Shown here: one piece after another, positions 6,269 through 12,347 of the stretch | Position numbering within the stretch: the stretch's first letter is position 1 | Layout: the number at the start of each line of letters is the position of its first letter | Origin: VBDM01 sp035280025 | Lineage (GTDB): Bacteria; Pseudomonadota; Gammaproteobacteria; Burkholderiales; SG8-39 | Direction: 5' to 3' | Length of the DNA: 15,956 nt | Assembly: GCA_035280025.1 (NCBI GenBank) | Contig: DATEGT010000260.1 | Span: forward strand, 1 to 15,956 | The notes under the pieces: model-generated | What the model saw: only the letters and a program-made list of their open reading frames with translations | Databases searched by the model: none | Told to the model about the DNA's origin: nothing | Program-made: the position numbers and the translations under genes

Positions 6269-8080
6269 CTATCTTGCGACAGTGAGCCGCGGGCGGTCTG
6301 TCGGGAAACCTAGATACTTGGAGGCGAGCAGCCTTCCCATCGCCTGAGCCGGGAGCGGCCGCGAGGAAAAATACCCCTGGCAGTCGTCGCAGCCGAGCTT
6401 TCCGAGCAGCGCGTGCTGTTCGGCGGTCTCCACGCCCTCGGCGACGACCCTGAGCGACAGGCTGCGCGCGAGCGACACGCTGGCGGCGACGATGGCGGCG
6501 TCGTCGGGGCTCTCGCACACGTTGCGGATGAACGATCCGTCCACCTTCAGCGTGCGCACCGGCAGGCGCTTGAGGTAGTCGAACGTGGCGTAGCCGGTGC
6601 CGAAATCGTCGATCGCGAAGCCGATGCCCAGGGCGCGGAGCGCCAGGAGCGCGGCGTCGGTGCCGGGATCCTTGCTGACCATGACGGTCTCGGTGATCTC
6701 CAGCTCGAGGCAGGCGGGATCGATTCCGGTCTGGGCGAGCACGCGCGATACGGTCTTGACGAGCTTGTCGTTCAGCTGCCGCGCCGAGACGTTGATGCAC
6801 ATCCTCATCGGGCGCAGCCCGGCGGCGTGCCAGGCCTTGGCCTGGGCCGCCGCGGTCTCCAGCACCCACGCGCCGATCGGGTGGATGAGCCCGGTCTCTT
6901 CGGCGAGCGGAATGAATTGAGCGGGCGGCACCCATCCCAGCTCCGGGTTGTTCCAGCGCGCGAGGGCCTCGACCGACCTTATCTCTCCGTCGGCGAAGCC
7001 GACCTGCGGCTGGTAGTGGACCTCGATCTCGCCCTGGTCCAGGGCCCGGCGCAGCCGGGCCTCCATGTCGAGCCCGCGCGAGATCCTGGTCTCGGACTCC
7101 TGGGAGTAGAACTGCTGGTTGTCGCGCCCGTTCTTCTTCGCCTGGTACATGGCGACGTCGGAGCGCTTGAGCAGCTCCTCGGCGGAAGTGCCGTCGCGGG
7201 GGAAGAGGGCGATGCCGATGCTCGCGGAAATATAGACCTCGCTTTCGGCGACCGGAAACGGGCGCCTCAGCTCCGCGCGGATCCTGTCGGCGACGGTGCA
7301 GACGCCGGCGGTCGTTTCGACCCCTTCCAGGAGCACCGTGAACTCGTCGCCGCCGAGCCGCGAGACGGTGTCGTCCTCGCGCACGCTGCCGCCGATGCGC
7401 CGGGCCGCCTCGTGCAGCACCACGTTCCCCGCCTCGTGCCCGAACACGTCGTTGATCCTCTTGAACCGGTCCAGGTCGACGAACAGGACGGCGAGCGTCC
7501 CGCTCGCCCCGGCCGCGCGCTCTATGCCGCGCGCAAGGCGCTCGAGGAAGATGCGCCGGTTGGGCAGCCCGGTCAGGGTGTCGTGATCGGCGAGGTGGAG
7601 CAGCCGCTGCTCGTTTTCCTTGTAGACGCTGATGTCGGTGACGGATCCCGCGACGCGCATGGGGCAGCCGCGCCGGTCGCGCACGACCTGACAGCGCCCG
7701 CGGAACCAGCGGTAGCTGCCGTTCTTGCACCTCAAGCGGAATTCCTCCTCGAACGAAGCCCGCTCCGCGAAAAGGCGGCGGATCGCCGCTTTCATCCGGA
7801 CGGTGTCCTCGGGATGGAATGCGAGATTCAGCCTGCTGAAAGGATCCTTGGCGGAGTAACCCAGGAGCTCGCGGAAGCGGGGGAAGTACCGGACCTGGTC
7901 GCTCTCGAGGTCCCAGTCCCACAGGCCTTCGAGCGAGCAGCGGCGCAGCAGCTCGAGGCGCTCGTGCTCCGCGGAGTCCGGAAGGGGCGCCCGCAGCGCC
8001 GCGATCCTCCTTGCGAGCTTCGACATGCACCGCAGCAGCGATATGCGGCGCTTGGGCTTCGGCAGAACGGCCTGCGTCAT
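6269..8080 (-). CDS. PAS-GGDEF-EAL c-di-GMP synthase/phosphodiesterase
   Basis: A 603-residue soluble protein with no membrane segment. A PAS_3-type domain lies at about 45-155 (WDWDLES, then RWFRGRCQ and a PAC-like GSVTDIS). GGDEF is about 160-325, with intact GGDEF at 243-247 and an RxxD inhibitory site (REDD, 234-237) exactly five residues before it. EAL is about 338-590, with EAL at 371-373, the NVSARQL strand, ELEITET, IDDFGTGY, KVDGSFI and EGVET. All the usual catalytic and metal-binding motifs are therefore present in both domains, so it could both make and degrade c-di-GMP, with the PAS domain setting the balance. The ATG at 8080 overlaps the stop of the upstream receiver gene (ATGA), so the two are co-translated and the receiver may regulate it. 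The next gene begins 48 bases downstream. Confidence 0.96.
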   Translation of the reverse strand: MTQAVLPKPKRRISLLRCMSKLARRIAALRAPLPDSAEHERLELLRRCSLEGLWDWDLESDQVRYFPRFRELLGYSAKDPFSRLNLAFHPEDTVRMKAAIRRLFAERASFEEEFRLRCKNGSYRWFRGRCQVVRDRRGCPMRVAGSVTDISVYKENEQRLLHLADHDTLTGLPNRRIFLERLARGIERAAGASGTLAVLFVDLDRFKRINDVFGHEAGNVVLHEAARRIGGSVREDDTVSRLGGDEFTVLLEGVETTAGVCTVADRIRAELRRPFPVAESEVYISASIGIALFPRDGTSAEELLKRSDVAMYQAKKNGRDNQQFYSQESETRISRGLDMEARLRRALDQGEIEVHYQPQVGFADGEIRSVEALARWNNPELGWVPPAQFIPLAEETGLIHPIGAWVLETAAAQAKAWHAAGLRPMRMCINVSARQLNDKLVKTVSRVLAQTGIDPACLELEITETVMVSKDPGTDAALLALRALGIGFAIDDFGTGYATFDYLKRLPVRTLKVDGSFIRNVCESPDDAAIVAASVSLARSLSLRVVAEGVETAEQHALLGKLGCDDCQGYFSSRPLPAQAMGRLLASKYLGFPTDRPRLTVAR

Positions 8081-8496
8081 GACCGGGCTCCCGCGCGCGC
8101 CTGGAGCAGGCTCACGACGGTCGGCTCGAGCTGCGTCTCCATGTCGCATTTCGCGATGTATCCCGCGGCGCCGGCCTTGGCGGCCGCGCGGCGATGGTGG
8201 GGCGTGTCGTGGGTGGTCAGCATGACGACGCTCGTTTCGGGCGCCAGCGCCTTCATGCGGTAGGTCGCCTCGAGGCCGTCGATGCCGCGCAGGTTGATGT
8301 CCATGAGGACGATATCCGGACGGTGGGCGAGCGCGAGCGCTTCCTCCGCGGATTCGACGCCCGAGACGGAGCACCCGGGAAAGCGGAACTCGAGCCAGGT
8401 CACGACGCTGCGCCGCAGCGGCTCGTGGTCGTCGACGACGAGGATCGAGCAGCTCTTCGGGCGCTCGCAGTGTGTGCAGTTGATCGTATCCGGCAT
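8077..8496 (-). CDS. Receiver-only response regulator with N-terminal Cys cluster
   Basis: A 139-residue protein made of one REC domain with no helix-turn-helix. Asp22-Asp23, phospho-acceptor Asp66 (LMDINLRGIDG), Thr94/Thr95 and Lys116 are present, and the sequence style is that of NarL/FixJ receivers (VLMDINL, AGAAGYIAK). Before the domain is a short extension with Cys7-x2-Cys10-x5-Cys16, unusual for a receiver and possibly a metal or redox site. Its stop overlaps the ATG of the GGDEF-EAL gene, so it probably controls that enzyme in trans. The ATG at 8496 has no good Shine-Dalgarno sequence; it follows an 88-base gap from the upstream regulator. A later start would remove the Cys cluster, but no convincing alternative is seen. 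Confidence 0.9.
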   Translation of the reverse strand: MPDTINCTHCERPKSCSILVVDDHEPLRRSVVTWLEFRFPGCSVSGVESAEEALALAHRPDIVLMDINLRGIDGLEATYRMKALAPETSVVMLTTHDTPHHRRAAAKAGAAGYIAKCDMETQLEPTVVSLLQARAGARS

Positions 8497-8584
8497 GGCT
8501 GTACGGGGAAGGGAGTTTAGTTGGCGGAGAATCCGTGTTCTGTCGGGAAAGCTTGACCGATGGTCTCGTCGGTGACGTCGGTCG

Positions 8585-9217
8585 TCATTCGACCGAGGTC
8601 AGGCCGTTGCGGATCGCGAACTTGACCATGTCGCACAGGCCGCGCATGCCGAGCTTCTGCATCAGCCGGGAGCGGTAGGTGTCCACCGACTTCCTGGAGA
8701 TGCATATCAGGGACGCGATCTTGGCGCTGCGGTGGCCTTCGGCGACGAGCTGGAGGATCTCCCTCTCGCGGCGCGACAGGCTGTCGATGGGCGAATCGGC
8801 GTCGAACCTGGGCTGGAACCGCTCGGCGATCCTGGGGCTGACGAATCGCCGGCCCACGTGCACCGCGGCGATCGCGGCCGCGACCTCCTCGGACGCCGCT
8901 TCCTTGAGCACGTAGCCCGAGGCCCCGGCGCGCACCGCCTGGTGGCAGTGCTCGAGGGTGGCGTGCATCGACAGCATGACCACCTTCGTCGACGGGCAGC
9001 GTTCCGCCAGCACCCGCGTCGCCTCGATGCCGCACATCTCGGGCATCGAGATGTCCATGAGGACGACGTGCGGCCGCAGCCGCTGCACCTCGCGCACGGC
9101 GTCGCGGCCGTTCGCCGCGGCGCCGATCACCTCGATGTTCGCGTGCGCGGCGAGCAGGGAGCGCAGGCCTTCGCGCACCAGGGTGTGATCGTCCGCGATG
9201 ACGACGGTGATTCGCAT
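8585..9217 (-). CDS. NarL/FixJ-family response regulator (second)
   Basis: A 210-residue two-domain transcription regulator. REC is 1-122, with Asp9-Asp10, phospho-acceptor Asp55 (LMDISMPEMCG), Ser83 in the Thr/Ser position and Lys105 (GYVLKEAA). The LuxR-type helix-turn-helix is about 145-206 (LSRREREILQLVAEG, then ISRKSVDTYRSRLMQKLG). The start at 9217 (MRITVVIADDH) is chosen because AGGAGG lies five bases upstream; an in-frame ATG at 9253 would add 12 residues not typical of the family. No kinase gene adjoins it directly; the nearest is the SBP-type kinase at 10002-12332. The inverted repeat 106-123 bases upstream of the start makes autoregulation, or control by the neighbouring paralogue, plausible. 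Confidence 0.95.
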   Translation of the reverse strand: MRITVVIADDHTLVREGLRSLLAAHANIEVIGAAANGRDAVREVQRLRPHVVLMDISMPEMCGIEATRVLAERCPSTKVVMLSMHATLEHCHQAVRAGASGYVLKEAASEEVAAAIAAVHVGRRFVSPRIAERFQPRFDADSPIDSLSRREREILQLVAEGHRSAKIASLICISRKSVDTYRSRLMQKLGMRGLCDMVKFAIRNGLTSVE

Positions 9218-9222
9218 GTTCC

Positions 9223-9228
9223 CCTCCT
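9223..9228 (-). promoter_or_regulatory. Shine-Dalgarno fixing the start at 9217
   Basis: Consensus AGGAGG five bases before the ATG at 9217 of the second NarL/FixJ regulator. It settles the start against the in-frame ATG at 9253. Confidence 0.8.
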
Positions 9229-9322
9229 CAGATCGATTGCCGATGGGAGGCATTCTGTCCGGCGGGGGACGGGAGAAAAATCAGCGTGCGCCTACCTGCG
9301 CGTGGGATGTCGCCGATGCCCG

Positions 9323-9340
9323 TGTAGGGCATTTCCTACA
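9323..9340. promoter_or_regulatory. Palindromic candidate operator TGTAGG-N6-CCTACA
   Basis: A perfect 6-bp inverted repeat with a 6-bp spacer (TGTAGG GCATTT CCTACA) in the 152-base gap between the two NarL/FixJ regulator genes, 106-123 bases upstream of the second one. Its layout matches the GacA-type box of gammaproteobacteria (TGTAAG-N6-CTTACA, established for that NarL/FixJ member), differing by one base per arm. A NarL/FixJ dimer site is therefore a reasonable inference. It could also act as a small hairpin in the upstream transcript. No convincing -35/-10 pair could be assigned next to it. Confidence 0.5.
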
Positions 9341-9347
9341 GAGCCGG

Positions 9348-9362
9348 GGCCCGGGCCGGGCC
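9348..9362 (-). other. GC-only hairpin after the first regulator gene
   Basis: GGCCCG-GGC-CGGGCC, a 6-bp all-GC stem with a 3-base loop, begins eight bases after the stop codon of the regulator at 9370-10002. There is no T tract on its 3' side in the minus direction, so it does not meet the usual rule for an intrinsic terminator. It may slow transcription or protect the 3' end. Low confidence as a functional element. Confidence 0.25.
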
Positions 9363-9369
9363 GGGGAAG

Positions 9370-10002
9370 CTACTTGACCAGGTGGTGGGCCACGGCGTAG
9401 CGGACCAGCTCGGCGTCGCTCCCGACCTTGAGCTTCTGCATGATCCGGGTCTTGTAGGTGCTCGCCGTCTTCGGGCTGAGGTGGAGGTCGCGCGCGATCG
9501 CCTTGAGGGCCTTTCCCGAGGCGAGCAGGACGAACACCTGGGTCTCCCGGTCCGAGAGCAGCTCGTGCAGCGGGCGGCCCGCGCCGTCGCCGAAGGCGAG
9601 CTGCTCGGCGAGCTCCGCGCCGATGTATCTTCCGCCCGAGGCAACCCTTCTCAGCGCCGCGATCAGCTGCTCGGGCTCGCTGTCCTTCGTGATATAGCCC
9701 GAGGCCCCCGCCTTGAGCATCCGCGAGGCGATCGGGCTCTCGGCGTGCATGCTGTGCACGAGCACGGCCAGGGCGGGGTGCTCGTTCCTGACGCTCTTCA
9801 CCAGCTCGACGGCGTCGGTCTCCGGCATGCTGACGTCCATCAGCAGCACGTCGACCGGGGTCTTGCGCAGCTGCTCGAGCACGTCCGCGCCGTTGACCGC
9901 CTCGGCCGCGATCACGATGTCCGGCGACATGGCGAAGATGTGCGCGAGGCCGCGCCGCACCACCGCATGGTCGTCGGCAACGAGGATGCGGATCGGCTTC
10001 AT
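9370..10002 (-). CDS. NarL/FixJ-family response regulator, partner of the adjacent kinase
   Basis: A 210-residue regulator. REC is about 1-123, with Asp10-Asp11, phospho-acceptor Asp56 (LLMDVSMPETD), Ser84 and Lys106 (GYITKDSE). The LuxR-type helix-turn-helix is about 147-206 (LSDRETQVFVLLASGKALKAIARDL, with recognition-helix LSPKTASTYKTRIMQKL). The start ATG at 10002 shares one base with the kinase stop (TGATG), the classic arrangement for a translationally coupled cognate pair, so the kinase at 10002-12332 is almost certainly its phosphodonor. Likely targets are its own operon and, through the palindrome downstream, the second regulator gene; both are inference. The reading frame stays open far upstream of this start, but homology begins exactly at the ATG. 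Confidence 0.96.
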   Translation of the reverse strand: MKPIRILVADDHAVVRRGLAHIFAMSPDIVIAAEAVNGADVLEQLRKTPVDVLLMDVSMPETDAVELVKSVRNEHPALAVLVHSMHAESPIASRMLKAGASGYITKDSEPEQLIAALRRVASGGRYIGAELAEQLAFGDGAGRPLHELLSDRETQVFVLLASGKALKAIARDLHLSPKTASTYKTRIMQKLKVGSDAELVRYAVAHHLVK

Positions 10003-12332
10003 CAGAGCGGTATCGACACGGACACCTGGGTTCCCTCGGCGGGCACGCTGGTGATGTTCAAGGTCCCGTGGAGCATGATGACCCGCTCGCGCATGCCGAG
10101 CAAACCGAAGGTCTTCCTGCCGCGGGCCGCCTCGACGTCGAAGCCGCGCCCGTCGTCCTTGACGTCCAGCCGGACGTGCGTGCCGTTGCTCCTCAGGCGG
10201 ATCTCCACGTTGCGCGCGTTCGCGTGGCGGGAGATGTTCGTCAGCGACTCCTGCAGGATGCGGAACAGCACGATGCTGCGGTCCTCGGCGAGGTCGATCT
10301 CGCCGTCCTCGACCTTGACCCCGCAGCGGATGCCGTTGCGCTTCTGGAACTCGTCGACGAGCCATTCGATTCCGGAAAGGATGCCCAGGTCGAGCGCCGA
10401 GGGGCGCAGGGTGGTGGCCACGTCCCGGACCAGCTGGATGATGTCGTCGACGCGCCCCTTCAGCTCCTGGATCTCCTTCGCGGTCCTGGGCGCGGCCTTC
10501 GCGGATTCCAGGCCGATGACCGAGAGGTCCATCTTGAGCGCGGTCAGCGCCTGACCCATCTCGTCGTGGATCTCGCGCGCGATGTGGGCGCGCTCCTCCT
10601 CGCGCACCGACTCGTGGTGGGCCGACAGCTCGCGCAGCAACTCCTGGTGCTCGCGCAGGTCCTGCTCCGCGCGCTTCCTCTCGGTGATGTCTATGCCCTG
10701 GAACAGCACGAGCTGGCGGTCCTTGAACTCGATCATCGCGGCCGAGGCGAGAAGGTGGCGGATCCCGCCGTCCTTGCGCCGCAGGCGGATCTCGCGCGCG
10801 TACACCGCCTCGGAGCGCTGCAGGTCCGAGATCAGGCGCCGCCGCTCTTCCACGTCGGGCCAGAACCCCAGGGCCACCGCGCTGTTCCCGATCATCTCGT
10901 CGCGGGTGTAGCCGCTCAGGCGCTCGGCGGCGGGATTGACCAGGATGAAGGTGCCGTCCTCGACGCTGGCGATGGTGATGGCCTCGGGGCTCGCGTCGAT
11001 CATCTGGGCGAGGCGCCGCTCGGACTCCTCCAGAAGCCGCTCGGAGCGGCGGCGCTCGGTGACGTCCTGGACGATCGACAGCAGCACCGCCTCGCCCTGG
11101 ATGTCCACGCGCGTGGTGCGCGCCAGCAGGTCGCGCTTCTCGCCCTTGGGCGTGCGCACGGCGTGCTCGTACTGGCGGATCCCGCCGGGCGTCATCGCCG
11201 GGAGCGCCACCATCGCCTTGTGCTCGAACGCGTCCCGCCAGATCCCGAGCTCGGTGACCGTGCGGCCGACCACCTCCTCCCGGGGGCGGTCCAGGATGCG
11301 GCACATGGCCTCGTTCACCTCGATGACGCGCCCCTCGCCGACGGAAGTGACCACGATGCCGTCCGGTGAAAGCCGGAACATCCGCCCGAATCGCTCCTCG
11401 CTCTCCTTGAGCGCGAGCATCTTCGCCTGCACCGAATCCAGCGCGGTGCGCAGCTCCCCGGTCCTCGCCGAGACCCGAAGGCGCAGCGTGCGGTTCCACG
11501 CGGCCAGCAGGCCCGCGGCGGCCACCAGGCCGGCGACCCCGGCGGCGAGGTAGTACAGGTAGCGGACGTCGAACGGCGGCCGCACCGGAGTCCCGGTCCA
11601 GCGGGCCTCGAGGTCCTTCATCTCCTGCGGGCCGATGCGCTCGAAGCCCCGCTGGATGAAGTCGCGCAGCTCCGCGCGCCCCCTGGCGACCGCCCAGTGG
11701 AACTGCGCCACGTAGAGGGGCTCGGTCTGGCGGAACTCGCCGGACAGGCTGTCCCTGAAGATGAGGTATTGCGCCACCGGCAGGTCCATGCAGAACAGCG
11801 GCACTTCGCGGGCGCGCGCAGCCTCGACGACCGCGTCGGAGCTCGGAAAGGCGCGGATGGTCGTGATGCCGCGCTCTTCGAGCCAGCCCGCGCAGGCGCT
11901 GCCTTCCTTGGCGCCTATGGTGAAGCCGCGCATGCTCGTCGCGTCGTTGTTGATGCCGCTGATCGAGCGGTTGAAGAAGACGCGCGCGTCCACGTCTGCG
12001 TAGGGGGGCGAGAACTCGTAGAGCCGCGAGCGCGCCTCGGTGTAGGCGAGCGCGTCGATCACGTCGGCGGACCCGTTCCTCACGCTCGCCTGGGCCCGGC
12101 TCCACTCCGTGCCTTCGACCCTCACCGGAACGCCGGTCCTCTCGGACCACAGCACCCACTTGTCGGCGATGATGCCCACGAGCTTTCCGGCCTCGTCGCG
12201 GAAGAGATAGGGCGGGTAGCTGTCGTCGCTGATCACGACCAGGCGCCCGGGAGGCGAGAACGCGGCGGCGCTTTCGCCTGCGCCGAGCAGCAGGACGGCG
12301 AGGAGTCCGGACGCCGGGGAGGGCAGCCTCAT
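10002..12332 (-). CDS. Sensor histidine kinase: periplasmic SBP_bac_3, two PAS domains, HisKA_3, HATPase
   Basis: A 776-residue inner-membrane kinase. A signal-like hydrophobic segment (about 8-24, AAA before Phe25) is followed by an SBP_bac_3-type ligand-binding domain (about 28-248), with the typical TEARSRLYEFSPPY stretch at 98-111 and a possible disulphide pair Cys147/Cys181. A TM segment lies at about 258-278, PAS1 about 313-428 and PAS2 about 440-553. HisKA_3 has His589 in REIHDEMGQ. The HATPase has Asn699, DDGRGFD at 726-732 and FGLLGMRERV, ending in GTQVSVSIPL. HisKA_3 kinases pair with NarL/FixJ regulators, and such a regulator overlaps its stop. It begins 15 bases after the dehydratase gene, so a ligand linked to that pathway is plausible. 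SBP_bac_3 domains more often bind amino acids, so the ligand is uncertain. Confidence 0.94.
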   Translation of the reverse strand: MRLPSPASGLLAVLLLGAGESAAAFSPPGRLVVISDDSYPPYLFRDEAGKLVGIIADKWVLWSERTGVPVRVEGTEWSRAQASVRNGSADVIDALAYTEARSRLYEFSPPYADVDARVFFNRSISGINNDATSMRGFTIGAKEGSACAGWLEERGITTIRAFPSSDAVVEAARAREVPLFCMDLPVAQYLIFRDSLSGEFRQTEPLYVAQFHWAVARGRAELRDFIQRGFERIGPQEMKDLEARWTGTPVRPPFDVRYLYYLAAGVAGLVAAAGLLAAWNRTLRLRVSARTGELRTALDSVQAKMLALKESEERFGRMFRLSPDGIVVTSVGEGRVIEVNEAMCRILDRPREEVVGRTVTELGIWRDAFEHKAMVALPAMTPGGIRQYEHAVRTPKGEKRDLLARTTRVDIQGEAVLLSIVQDVTERRRSERLLEESERRLAQMIDASPEAITIASVEDGTFILVNPAAERLSGYTRDEMIGNSAVALGFWPDVEERRRLISDLQRSEAVYAREIRLRRKDGGIRHLLASAAMIEFKDRQLVLFQGIDITERKRAEQDLREHQELLRELSAHHESVREEERAHIAREIHDEMGQALTALKMDLSVIGLESAKAAPRTAKEIQELKGRVDDIIQLVRDVATTLRPSALDLGILSGIEWLVDEFQKRNGIRCGVKVEDGEIDLAEDRSIVLFRILQESLTNISRHANARNVEIRLRSNGTHVRLDVKDDGRGFDVEAARGRKTFGLLGMRERVIMLHGTLNITSVPAEGTQVSVSIPL

Positions 12333-12347
12333 CGCCGTCGTCCGGAC

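Noticed and set aside
4151..6313. A 720-codon plus-strand open frame opposite cheY and the membrane protein.
   Set aside because: Leu/Asp/His/Arg-rich mirror of the real coding frames, with no domain or sensible start.
8497..8584. Possible FliA-type promoter (TAAA near 8517-8520 on the minus strand) before the receiver gene.
   Set aside because: No GCCGATAA-like element at the required spacing. The nearest candidate overlaps the start codon and matches poorly.
9254..9369. Possible sigma-70 promoter or intrinsic terminator in the gap between the two regulators, including a run of five T on the minus strand near 9276-9280.
   Set aside because: No -35/-10 pair with good matches and spacing. 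The T run lacks a strong stem before it, and the strong GC hairpin lacks a T run after it.
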